Part shown: positions 23,922-31,720 of the stretch, one piece after another | Layout of the letters: each line of letters opens with the position of its first letter | Position numbering within the stretch: position 1 is the stretch's first letter | DNA from: an uncultured Prevotellaceae bacterium | GTDB taxonomy: Bacteria > Bacteroidota > Bacteroidia > Bacteroidales > Muribaculaceae | Assembly (NCBI GenBank): GCA_937898675.1 | Contig: CALEJB010000042.1 | Location: forward strand, 1 to 40,278 | Length of the DNA stretch: 40,278 nucleotides | Direction of reading: 5' to 3' | Made by a program: the position numbers and the translations under genes | Notes under the pieces: model-generated | Database searches by the model: none | What the model was told of the DNA's origin: nothing | The model's input: the letters and a program-made list of their open reading frames with translations, nothing else

Positions 23922-23956
23922 TTTTGGGGCGGATTGGGAATTTAGGTGTATTTTTG
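23922..23956 (+). promoter_or_regulatory. Promoter of the first barrel gene
   Basis: TTTTTG at 23922-23927, 21 bp, TATTTTTG at 23949-23956, with a predicted leader of about 29 nt. Confidence 0.6.
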
Positions 23957-23991
23957 GGAACTTGAAGTCTTACCATCAACGATAAAATGAT

Positions 23992-24600
23992 ATGACAAAG
24001 ACGATTAAACATGCCCTGCTGGCCGTGTTGCTGGCCATGACGTGGGCGGCGCCGGGCGCGGCCCAGGCGCGCCTGGGTTTGCGCCTGGGCACCACCGTCA
24101 ACAAGATGCGCTTCGACCGCGAGGTCATCGACAGCGACAACCGCATGGGCTTCACCGGCGGCCTGCTGCTCGACATCAACCTGCCCGTCATCGGCATCGG
24201 CATCGAGGCGTCGGCGATGTACACCCACCGCAACGACTGCCTGGTTGACGAGCACAACCAGAGCCTGACCTTCAAGCGCAACTACTTCGACTTTCCCGTG
24301 TATGCGCGCTACCGGCTGTCGCTGCCCGTGCTGGACAAGGTGTTCGCGCCCTACGCTTTCACCGGGCCATGCTTCTCGGTCCTGTTCCACGAGGGCGAGA
24401 CGAGCACGCGCGCCAACAGCAAGACCTATGTGTCGTGGGACCTGGGCGGCGGCGTGGACCTGTTCAACCACCTGAGGGTGTCGGCGTCCTACGGCATCGG
24501 CATCTCCAAGGCCATGCAGTATGTAAACCAGGAAAGCAACCACGACAAAATCGTGGGCAAGGACAGCCACTGGACCATCAACGCCGCCTGGCTGTTCTGA
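23992..24600 (+). CDS. Outer-membrane beta-barrel protein (porin family, PorT-like)
   Basis: The 202-residue protein has a signal peptide (hydrophobic core LLAVLLAMTWA, cleavage near A-A-Q-A) and a series of amphipathic strands with the family pattern: G-L-R-L-G near the N-terminus, F-T-G-G-L-L-L-D-I-N, G-I-G-I-E-A-S-A-M-Y, F-D-F-P-V-Y-A-R-Y, Y-A-F-T-G-P and a final strand H-W-T-I-N-A-A-W-L-F. This is the eight-stranded outer-membrane barrel family common in Bacteroidetes. The role is probably structural or unknown. The next gene is a paralogue about 90 bp downstream with its own -7 box. Confidence 0.88.
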   Translation: MTKTIKHALLAVLLAMTWAAPGAAQARLGLRLGTTVNKMRFDREVIDSDNRMGFTGGLLLDINLPVIGIGIEASAMYTHRNDCLVDEHNQSLTFKRNYFDFPVYARYRLSLPVLDKVFAPYAFTGPCFSVLFHEGETSTRANSKTYVSWDLGGGVDLFNHLRVSASYGIGISKAMQYVNQESNHDKIVGKDSHWTINAAWLF

Positions 24601-24648
24601 TTGAAAACAATTTGCTGCGCACGCCGCACGCCGATTGGAAATTTTTAG

Positions 24649-24656
24649 TAACTTTG
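24649..24656 (+). promoter_or_regulatory. -7 box upstream of the second barrel gene
   Basis: TAACTTTG, 34 bp before the ATG at 24691. No -33 element is evident at the usual distance. Confidence 0.5.
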
Positions 24657-24690
24657 CAACCTCAAAACCGACAACACAACAACGAATAAA

Positions 24691-25314
24691 ATGAAGAAAA
24701 TTACCCTCCTGCTCGCCGCGCTGGTGATGACCGCGACGGCAACATTCGGCCAGACCGAGTCGCGCTGGGGCGTGACCGCAGGCTTGGACTACAACGAGAT
24801 ACACTTCAAGCAGCAAGACATCATGCCCGTGGACCGCATGGTGGGCCCGCAGGTGGGCGTGACGGGCGAGATGAACTTTGCGGGCCTGGGCTTTGGCGTC
24901 GAGGGCTCGGCGCTCTACTCGCTGCGCAACGGCAAGTGCCACTATGGTGACCGCAACGTGTGGAGCAGCGTGGGCGCCGGCGACGAGACCGTCAACATGC
25001 ACTACATCGACGTGCCCCTGCACCTCAAGTTCAAGTGGCACCGCCTGAGCGGATTTGAGACCACACTCATGCCACTGGCCTATGTGGGGCCTGAATTCTC
25101 GTTCCTCGCGGGCGGCAACCACCGCGAGCTCAACGAGTACTCGCGCGTGAGCGTCTATCTGGACATGGGCGTGGGCTGCGAAATCCTGGAACGGGTGCAG
25201 TTGCGCGCCGGCTACAACTTCTCCATCGGCCAGTCGTTCCACACCAAACTGCTCGACGAAAACGTGGCCAAGAACCGCACTTGGTACTTTAATGTAACCT
25301 ATTTCTTAAAGTAA
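24691..25314 (+). CDS. Outer-membrane beta-barrel protein (porin family), paralogue of the previous gene
   Basis: The 207-residue protein has a signal peptide (MKKITLLLAALVMTATATFG, then Q) and the same strand order as the preceding protein: W-G-V-T-A-G-L, a V-G-V-T-G-E-M-N strand, L-G-F-G-V-E-G-S-A-L-Y-S-L-R-N, I-D-V-P-L-H-L-K-F, A-Y-V-G-P-E-F-S-F and a final strand T-W-Y-F-N-V-T-Y-F. The two were probably produced by tandem duplication followed by strong divergence. Specific function unknown. Confidence 0.88.
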   Translation: MKKITLLLAALVMTATATFGQTESRWGVTAGLDYNEIHFKQQDIMPVDRMVGPQVGVTGEMNFAGLGFGVEGSALYSLRNGKCHYGDRNVWSSVGAGDETVNMHYIDVPLHLKFKWHRLSGFETTLMPLAYVGPEFSFLAGGNHRELNEYSRVSVYLDMGVGCEILERVQLRAGYNFSIGQSFHTKLLDENVAKNRTWYFNVTYFLK

Positions 25315-25399
25315 TGCTTTAAGTAAAGTATCGCTTCAAGTACGATTTTATTAAATAGTGATTTCAAGTTAATTAAAAAACACAAAACACAATTCGACT

Positions 25400-25783
25400 A
25401 TGAAGAAAATAATGATGCTTACGCTGGCGCTGTTCGCCCTGGCATTTGTGAGTTGCGGCGATGATGACAGTCCCCTCCCCATCGCCAACGACATCGTCAC
25501 CGGCAGCTGGGTGCCCAAGTCGGCTGCACAGCCCGGCCTGATCGACATGACCAAGACCATCGAGTACATCGAGCTTGACGCCAACGGCACCTACACCGAG
25601 CACCTGCTCGACAAGGATGGCGATGCGTCGAAGCAGAGCTGCGCCTATGCCATCTATGACAACGGCACCATGCTGATGACGCTCGACGGCGACATGTACA
25701 GGAAATTGAGTTACCAAGTCGCCGCCAACAAAACCACCCTCACGCTCGACGGCATGGAGTTCAAGAACATGCTCGCCAACTGA
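25400..25783 (+). CDS. Small lipoprotein, lipocalin-like
   Basis: The 127-residue protein has a lipoprotein signal ending A-F-V-S-C19 followed by the G-D-D-D segment common in exported lipoproteins of Bacteroidetes. The mature part opens with I-V-T-G-S-W-V and continues with short beta strands (Y-I-E-L-D-A-N-G-T-Y-T-E; Y-A-I-Y-D-N-G-T-M-L-M-T-L), resembling lipocalin-like domains. Function unknown. It lies 85 bp after the barrel gene, separated by a repeat-containing AT-rich stretch. Confidence 0.82.
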   Translation: MKKIMMLTLALFALAFVSCGDDDSPLPIANDIVTGSWVPKSAAQPGLIDMTKTIEYIELDANGTYTEHLLDKDGDASKQSCAYAIYDNGTMLMTLDGDMYRKLSYQVAANKTTLTLDGMEFKNMLAN

Positions 25784-25807
25784 CGCGACGGCACGGCAAG
25801 ACAACAA

Positions 25808-25836
25808 AGGCTGCGGCACAGTGCCCGCAGTCTTTT
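25808..25836 (+). terminator. Terminator after the lipoprotein gene
   Basis: CTGCGG (25811-25816) pairs with CCGCAG (25825-25830), followed by TCTTTTT. Confidence 0.75.
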
Positions 25837-25873
25837 TGGTTTTTTTTACAAATAAACATAAAATCACACTGCC

Positions 25874-26911
25874 ATGAGCACCCCACCGGTTATCAAATCC
25901 CGCAAATACCTGTTCGTGCTGATAGCGCTCGCTGCAGCCATTGCGGCGATGTTTGTGTCGCGCGGCCGCAGCCGCTACTTTGAGCACGAGGGCGTGGTGT
26001 GGACCACCCAGTACCACATTGCCTACGAATCCCGCCACAGCCTCAACGACAGCATCCAGTTCATTCTCAACCAGATGGACATGAGCGTGTCGCCCTACAA
26101 CAAGGCGTCGCTCGTCACCGCCGTCAACGAGGGCACGCAGACGCGCGCCGACGGCTACCTCAAGCGCCTGCTCGAGACATCGCGCGCGGTGCACAAGGCA
26201 AGCGGCGGCGCGTTTGACCCGACGGTGATGCCGCTGGTCAACGCGTGGGGCTTTGGCTACAAGAGCGGCACGCCCCCCACCCCCGCCCAGATTGACAGCA
26301 TCCTGACATTTGTCGGCATGGACAAAATCAGCCTCAACGGCGACAGCATCGTCAAAGCGGACCCGCGCGTGATGCTCGACTTCAGCAGCATCGCCAAGGG
26401 CCTTGCCGTCGATGAGATTGCCCGCATGCTGGCACGCAACGGCGCCCGCTCGTGGATGGTCGAGATTGGCGGCGAGGTGGCCGTGCAGGGCGTGAACCAG
26501 CGGGGCGAGCCGTGGCATGTGTCGGTGGATATGCCCGTCAGCGACGATGAGGGCGACGCCGTGAGCCACGAGAGCGCGGTGGTGCTCACCCTCGACAGCA
26601 TGGCCGTCGCCACCAGCGGCAACTACCGCAAGTGGCGCGAGAGCGGCGGACAAAAGATTTCGCACATCATCGACCCGCGCACGGGCAGCAGCCGCGCCGG
26701 CACCCTGCTCAGCGTCACCGTCGTTGCCCGCGACTGCATGACCGCCGACGCCTGGGCCACGGCATGCATGGTGATGGGCGACAGCGCCGTCAAGGCGATG
26801 ATGCAGCCCCGCTCCGACTTGGGCGTGATGACCATCAGCGCCGACAGCGCTGGCGGCGCCCTGGTGGTGTGGAGCAACAAGGCCTTTGCCAACCGCATCA
26901 CGGTAAGGTAG
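25874..26911 (+). CDS. apbE: FAD:protein FMN transferase (ApbE family)
   Basis: The 345-residue protein is of normal length. ApbE enzymes attach FMN from FAD to a Thr of exported or membrane flavoproteins such as the NQR and RNF subunits, using Mg2+. Motifs visible: G-G-A-F-D-P-T-V at 111-118, L-D-F-S-S-I-A-K-G at 168-176, V-E-I-G-G-E-V at 196-202, S-G-N-Y at 248-251, S-H-I-I-D-P-R-T-G at 263-271 and the metal-site region T-A-D-A-W-A-T-A at 290-297. An N-terminal hydrophobic segment (about 12-27) without a lipobox Cys suggests a membrane-anchored periplasmic enzyme. No flavoprotein target gene is adjacent. I could not find a clear promoter in the short gap after the preceding terminator. Confidence 0.93.
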   Translation: MSTPPVIKSRKYLFVLIALAAAIAAMFVSRGRSRYFEHEGVVWTTQYHIAYESRHSLNDSIQFILNQMDMSVSPYNKASLVTAVNEGTQTRADGYLKRLLETSRAVHKASGGAFDPTVMPLVNAWGFGYKSGTPPTPAQIDSILTFVGMDKISLNGDSIVKADPRVMLDFSSIAKGLAVDEIARMLARNGARSWMVEIGGEVAVQGVNQRGEPWHVSVDMPVSDDEGDAVSHESAVVLTLDSMAVATSGNYRKWRESGGQKISHIIDPRTGSSRAGTLLSVTVVARDCMTADAWATACMVMGDSAVKAMMQPRSDLGVMTISADSAGGALVVWSNKAFANRITVR

Positions 26912-27034
26912 CCACAGGCGGCAGCGAGGAGTTTATTAGCACAAACTCCTATATATCATCATTTTACCAAAACCCCGCCCAAAAAGTTTTTTATTTTCCC
27001 GGCGGCGACTGGGAGCATTTCGACTTTTTTTTGC

Positions 27035-27042
27035 TACCTTTG
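27035..27042 (+). promoter_or_regulatory. -7 box of the glpA-glpB operon
   Basis: TACCTTTG, 20 bp before the glpA ATG. A TTG element is not obvious upstream, so the promoter may depend on an activator. Confidence 0.5.
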
Positions 27043-27062
27043 TATTTTAATACTATCCACTC

Positions 27063-28727
27063 ATGGCGGTCCAGGACATCTACAGCAAGGAATATGACGT
27101 TGTCATCATTGGCGGCGGCGCCACCGGTGCCGGCACGGCGCGCGACTGCGCCCTGCGCGGGCTGCGCACGCTGCTGGTCGAGCGCAACGACTACTGCACG
27201 GGAGCCACGGGCCGCAACCACGGCCTGCTGCACAGCGGCGGCCGCTATGCCGTCAAGGATGCCGAGAGCGCCGTGGAGTGCATCGGCGAGAACTTGATTC
27301 TCAAACGCATCGCGCGCCACTGCATCGAGTCCACCGATGGCCTGTTCATCTCGCTGCCCGGCGACGACCCCGACTACCGCCCCGCCTTTGTGCAGTCGTG
27401 CCTTGACGCGGGCATTGATGCCCAGGAGATAGACGGCAAGGAGGCGCTGGCCCTCGAGCCCAACCTCAACCCCGAGGTCACGGGCGCCGTGCGCGTGCCC
27501 GACGGGTCGGTGGACCCCTTCAGCCTCACCGTTTCCAACCTGATTGACGCCTACCGCCACGGTGCCGTCATCCTCAACTACCACGAGGTGGAGGGCATCG
27601 AGGTGGAACAGGACCGCGTGACGGGCGTGCGCCTCATCAACAAGCGCACCGGCGAGCACCCCACCGTGCACTGCCGCGTGGCGGTCAACGCATGCGGCAT
27701 CTGGTGCCACCGCATTGCCGCCATGGCCGGCGTCAACATTGACATGTATCCCGCGCGCGGCGCGATGCTCATCGTGGCCAAGCGCCTGTGCCACGCCGTG
27801 GTCAACCGCTGCCGCAAACCCGCTAACGGCGACATCCTCGTGCCCGACGACACCGTGTGCGTCATCGGCACCACGAGCGAACATATCCCCATCGAAAAAA
27901 TTGACGACATGCGCGTCACGCGCGACGAGGTGGACGTGCTGCTGCGCGAGGGCAGCAAGATAGCCCCCGCCATCATGACCACGCGCATCCTGCGCGCCTA
28001 TGCCGGCGTGCGCCCCCTAGTGGCCAGCGACGGCGCCGACGGCGGACGCGACATCAGCCGCGGCATCGTGTGCATGGACCACAAGCAGCGCGACGGGCTG
28101 GAAGGCCTGGTCACCATCACCGGCGGCAAACTCATGACTTACCGCCTCATGGCCGAGCAAGCCACCGACCTGGTGTGCGCCAAGTTGGGCAACACCGCCG
28201 CGTGCACCACCGACAGCCTGCCCCTGCCGGGCAGCGAGGACGAGACCAACGACCGCAAAGACCCGTCGCGCGCCACCGTGACCTTCGGGCAGCGCGCCGC
28301 CACCCACCGCCACGGCAACCTCGCCACGCTCATCAACCCCACCGACGACGTTGTTGAGAACGCGCTGGTGTGTGAATGCAGCGGCGTGTCGGTGGGCGAA
28401 ATCAAATATGCCGCCAGCGAACTCAACGTGCGCGGGCTGGCCAGCCTCAGGCGCCGCACGAGGCTGGGCATGGGTCCCTGTCAGGGCAAGATATGCGCCG
28501 TGCGCGCCGCCTCGCTGCTGGGCGAATTCAGCGGCGACATGCTGGCCGCCCAGAGCGACCTCGCCTTTTTCATGGGCGAGCGCTGGAAGGGCATCCGTCC
28601 CGTGGCATGGGGCGACACCCTGCGCGAGGCGCAAATCAGCGACGTCGTCTATGAAGGCCTGTGCGGCCTCGACACCATCATCAAGAACAGCGCGGGCTAT
28701 GTGCCCGGAAAGGAGGTGACGCGATGA
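27063..28727 (+). CDS. glpA: Anaerobic glycerol-3-phosphate dehydrogenase subunit A
   Basis: The 554-residue flavoprotein oxidises sn-glycerol 3-phosphate to dihydroxyacetone phosphate. The N-terminal FAD-binding motif is G-G-G-A-T-G-A-G-T-A-R-D at about 17-28; R-N-H-G-L-L-H-S-G-G-R-Y near 57-68 and the late G-G-K-L-M-T-Y-R are family signatures. The C-terminal part holds a BFD-like [2Fe-2S] domain with Cys437, Cys439, Cys473 and Cys478, which distinguishes GlpA from the aerobic GlpD. The 3' end overlaps glpB by ATGA (28724-28727), and the last codons contain a full Shine-Dalgarno sequence for glpB. Confidence 0.95.
   Translation: MAVQDIYSKEYDVVIIGGGATGAGTARDCALRGLRTLLVERNDYCTGATGRNHGLLHSGGRYAVKDAESAVECIGENLILKRIARHCIESTDGLFISLPGDDPDYRPAFVQSCLDAGIDAQEIDGKEALALEPNLNPEVTGAVRVPDGSVDPFSLTVSNLIDAYRHGAVILNYHEVEGIEVEQDRVTGVRLINKRTGEHPTVHCRVAVNACGIWCHRIAAMAGVNIDMYPARGAMLIVAKRLCHAVVNRCRKPANGDILVPDDTVCVIGTTSEHIPIEKIDDMRVTRDEVDVLLREGSKIAPAIMTTRILRAYAGVRPLVASDGADGGRDISRGIVCMDHKQRDGLEGLVTITGGKLMTYRLMAEQATDLVCAKLGNTAACTTDSLPLPGSEDETNDRKDPSRATVTFGQRAATHRHGNLATLINPTDDVVENALVCECSGVSVGEIKYAASELNVRGLASLRRRTRLGMGPCQGKICAVRAASLLGEFSGDMLAAQSDLAFFMGERWKGIRPVAWGDTLREAQISDVVYEGLCGLDTIIKNSAGYVPGKEVTR
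28711..28719 (+). promoter_or_regulatory. Strong Shine-Dalgarno site for glpB inside glpA
   Basis: AGGAGGTGA lies 4-5 nt before the glpB ATG at 28724. Such a complete match to the end of 16S rRNA is unusual in Bacteroidetes, where most genes lack it; it supports the chosen glpB start and coupled translation. Confidence 0.7.
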
Positions 28728-29980
28728 GCAAGGTGGACACCATCGTCATTGGCAACGGCCTGAGCGCCATGGCCTGCGGCATCAACCTGGCCAAATTTGG
28801 CCAGCGCGTCACAATGGTGGGCGCGGGCGGCAGCCTGCTCGCCTTCAACGGCGGCTCGATGGAGCTGCTGGGCACTGTCGACGGCAACCCCGTGGGCCCC
28901 GCCGTCACCCGTCCCCTCGAGGCCATCGCCACCCTGCCCGACAGCCACCCCTACCGCAAGGTGGGCATCGGCCGCATTGCCAGCGTCGCCGACGGTGCAC
29001 GGCGGCTGCTGTTTGACGCGGGAATCAACATGGCGGGCAGCGCCGAGGCCAACCACTGGCGCATCACCCCCATGGGTGTCGCCAAGCCCGCATGGCTCAC
29101 ATTGAAAAACCACCTCTACATCGACGACCTGGGCAACTTGCCCTGCAAGCGCGTGACGCTGATGTGCCTGCGCGGATTCCTCGACCAGCCCAACGGCATG
29201 CTCGCCGAGGGGCTGAAACACCTGGGCTTTGAGGTTGAGATGATAGACTTCACCACCGACGACTTGAACGCCCTGCGCCGCAGCCGTAGCGAGATGCGCG
29301 CCATCAACATCTCCAAGCACCTGGTGAACAGCCGCGCCCTGCAGCGCCTCGCCGAGCAGGTCAACACCCTTGCCGGCGACGCCGAGATGGTGCTGCTGCC
29401 CAATGTGCTGGGCGTGGACGATGACGACGCATTCAGGACCCTGCAGCAACTCACACGGCCCGCGGTGCGCCTCGTCGCCACCCTGCCGCCATCGGTGGCG
29501 GGAGCCAGGATGAACACGCTGCTGCGCCACTACTTCCAGATGCTGGGCGGCAACATCCTCACCGACACCGTCACCGCCATCAAGGCCGACGGCGACACCG
29601 TGACGGGCATCAAGACCTTGAGAGACACCCTCGAGCCCCTCACCGCCGACAACTATGTGCTCGCCACCGGCTCGTTCATCGGGCGCGGCATTGTCGCCAC
29701 CCGCGAGCGCATCCTCGAGCCCCTGCTCGACCTCGACGTCGATGCCGACGACGACCGCGAGATGTGGACGCAGTTCAACGCCATGGAGCCCCAGCGCTGC
29801 ATGCGCTACGGCGTGGCCACCGACGACACCCTGCACTGCCTCAAGAACGGCCGCCCCATGGCCAACCTGCGCGCCGTGGGCAGCGTCCTGAGCGGACACG
29901 ACGCCATCAAGATGGGCGACGGCACGGGTGTTGCCCTCATCACCGCCATCGCCGCCGCCCGCGATATCTGCGGCAAGTAA
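28724..29980 (+). CDS. glpB: Anaerobic glycerol-3-phosphate dehydrogenase subunit B
   Basis: The 418-residue protein has the GlpB N-terminal dinucleotide fold (D-T-I-V-I-G-N-G-L-S-A-M-A-C-G, about 5-19) and a GlpB-typical second half with L-A-T-G-S-F-I-G-R-G-I and the late A-V-G-S-V-L-S-G-H-D. GlpB forms the catalytic complex with GlpA and passes electrons toward the membrane subunit GlpC. GlpC, an iron-sulfur protein, would be expected next but is missing: the next gene is on the other strand. The ATG at 28724 is fixed by the ATGA overlap and the Shine-Dalgarno site. Confidence 0.92.
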   Translation: MSKVDTIVIGNGLSAMACGINLAKFGQRVTMVGAGGSLLAFNGGSMELLGTVDGNPVGPAVTRPLEAIATLPDSHPYRKVGIGRIASVADGARRLLFDAGINMAGSAEANHWRITPMGVAKPAWLTLKNHLYIDDLGNLPCKRVTLMCLRGFLDQPNGMLAEGLKHLGFEVEMIDFTTDDLNALRRSRSEMRAINISKHLVNSRALQRLAEQVNTLAGDAEMVLLPNVLGVDDDDAFRTLQQLTRPAVRLVATLPPSVAGARMNTLLRHYFQMLGGNILTDTVTAIKADGDTVTGIKTLRDTLEPLTADNYVLATGSFIGRGIVATRERILEPLLDLDVDADDDREMWTQFNAMEPQRCMRYGVATDDTLHCLKNGRPMANLRAVGSVLSGHDAIKMGDGTGVALITAIAAARDICGK

Positions 29981-30040
29981 ATTCCAGCTTTTTCCTCACG
30001 ACGCCCCCGGCACCAGTCCGGCAACGCCCTGCCCCCCCCA

Positions 30041-30082
30041 AAAAACGGAGGATGGCCCCGGCCTTGCGGCCTGCCATCCTCC
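30041..30082. terminator. Hairpin terminator between glpB and the converging gene
   Basis: GGAGGATGGC (30047-30056) pairs with GCCATCCTCC (30073-30082), with a second GGCC/GGCC pairing inside. On the minus strand it is followed by GTTTTTTGG, so it serves best the gene ending at 30114. Confidence 0.82.
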
Positions 30083-30113
30083 AGACTTGGTCAATATCGT
30101 CTCGCCAGAGCGA

Positions 30114-31331
30114 TTACATGTCGATGTACTTGTATTCATCTATCACACCGTGCAACTCGAGGGGGCCCCAGTTGCCGCCGCCGGTGTTCATCTGCTTGAA
30201 CGACATGTGCACGGCACGGTGGTAGCCGTTGGTCATCTTGTAGATGCACCAGCAGTGCACGCGCCGGCGCACGGGATTGCCCCACTGATAGTCATACTGC
30301 CACTCGGGGCTCATGAGCACCGCCTTGACGAACTTCACCTCGGGATGCGTTTTGTTGGCCACAGCCAGGCACTGCGCCTCGAGCTGCGGATTGGGGCCAG
30401 CCTGCCATTTTGACTTGGGCACAGGTTCAAGGCTATTCTTGATGTTATCAAGGTTGGCCTCCTTGGCGGCCTTGGCCTCGGCAGCCCACTGCGCCTTTTG
30501 GCGGGCCTCGGCGGCTGCGGCGCCGTTAACCGACGTCACGCCCTCGAGGTTGCTGTAGAACTGCTTGTACTCGGGGCTCATGTCGGCCCACACCTGCTCC
30601 AGGCGGCCTGCCACAGCCAGGTATTCGGGACTTGACAAGCGCGCGGGAGTCATGTATTTGTCACTGCTGGTGTTGGCAAACATGGTCAAGGCAAGGGCGT
30701 TGGCCAGATGGTAGCCCTGAATGTTGAGGTCTTCGGTAGCGTTCATCTTGTCGATGTACCAGCCCACATTCTCGAGATACTTCTGATAGGGGTCGGGATT
30801 CTTGGAATAAACCGGCTCGCCGATGAGTTCCAGCGCCTGCTTGGCGGTCTGGTTGTAGCGATAGGTCGCATAGCTCTCGTCATAGTTGGTGGTCTTGGAA
30901 GCATTCTTTTGCGGATGATTCATAATCACCTTGTACAGGATGTTGGACGGCTTCTGCCCGTCAAGGGAGCACAGGTAACTGACGTCCTTGAGCTGGACGG
31001 CCTCCTCATTGAGTTCCTGGTAGTAGTAGAATGCGGCATACACATCCTCGATGTTTGACTTCACGGTCACCTCGGCAGGCTTGGGGCCTTTGGGTTGGAC
31101 CTTGGGGCCAGTCTGTTCAAACACATAACTCTGGACCGTGTTGCTGACTGCGGCCTTGCCCTTGTTGGCGGTTTCCTTGACAGTCTCCTTTACGGCTTCC
31201 TTTGCTTTTTTCTTTGCAGTGTTCTCAACTTTTTTCTTGAGGTTGCCCAAGCCAAGTTGAGCGTTTGCGTTTGGGGCGCTCAATGCTGCGAACAGCAACG
31301 CCGGCATCAACATTTTCAAAATAATTTTCAT
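30114..31331 (-). CDS. Secreted protein of unknown function with Lys/Ala-rich helix
   Basis: The product is 405 residues from the ATG at 31331, which starts a signal peptide (MKIILKMLMPALLFAALSAPNANA, then Q); an in-frame upstream start would add 38 unrelated residues and is rejected. A strongly basic helical stretch follows (K-K-K-V-E-N-T-A-K-K-K-A-K-E-A-V-K, about 31-47) of the kind found in many small exported Bacteroidales proteins. The rest is mostly helical, with an Ala-rich coiled segment (A-A-A-A-E-A-R-Q-K-A-Q-W-A-A-E-A-K) around 275-292. The last 90 residues contain a compact Trp-rich region. No family was recognised. Confidence 0.85.
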   Translation of the reverse strand: MKIILKMLMPALLFAALSAPNANAQLGLGNLKKKVENTAKKKAKEAVKETVKETANKGKAAVSNTVQSYVFEQTGPKVQPKGPKPAEVTVKSNIEDVYAAFYYYQELNEEAVQLKDVSYLCSLDGQKPSNILYKVIMNHPQKNASKTTNYDESYATYRYNQTAKQALELIGEPVYSKNPDPYQKYLENVGWYIDKMNATEDLNIQGYHLANALALTMFANTSSDKYMTPARLSSPEYLAVAGRLEQVWADMSPEYKQFYSNLEGVTSVNGAAAAEARQKAQWAAEAKAAKEANLDNIKNSLEPVPKSKWQAGPNPQLEAQCLAVANKTHPEVKFVKAVLMSPEWQYDYQWGNPVRRRVHCWCIYKMTNGYHRAVHMSFKQMNTGGGNWGPLELHGVIDEYKYIDM

Positions 31332-31452
31332 AATAGAGGAAGTGTTAGTTCCGCAACTTGGTTCTTGATTTCTGTCTGTTGCACATGCCCGATTTTTCGC
31401 TGAGCTTTGTGTTGCGGAGCCCAAAGGCAAACGATAATCAGGCATTTGACCA

Positions 31453-31483
31453 CAAAATTACACATAAAATCTGATAATTCCAA
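31453..31483 (-). promoter_or_regulatory. Promoter of the 30114-31331 gene
   Basis: On the minus strand TTG, 20 bp, TAATTTTG (31453-31460), with a predicted leader of about 115 nt. It is divergent from the symporter promoter at 31627-31658; nothing else was recognised in the gene-free stretch 31332-31720. Confidence 0.68.
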
Positions 31484-31626
31484 TGTTTTATGATTTTTTT
31501 GGGGGATTTGAGCGCATTTTTTCACCACCAGTCAGCGGCCGCGCCGATTGGTCAATGCCAAGGCCCCTGGCGCAATCTGCCCTATCGTGGGCGCCCGCCT
31601 GGCACGAGCCTAACTTATCAACAATG

Positions 31627-31658
31627 TTTGCCTGTTCGGGGGAAATTGCCTAACTTTG
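31627..31658 (+). promoter_or_regulatory. Promoter of the AGCS symporter gene
   Basis: TTTG at 31627-31630, 20 bp, TAACTTTG at 31651-31658. The leader is about 56 nt. Confidence 0.78.
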
Positions 31659-31720
31659 CGCTTTAATTTCGTCGAATCTATATCGGTATCGCACACCTTA
31701 CCATATAATATATACCTTGA

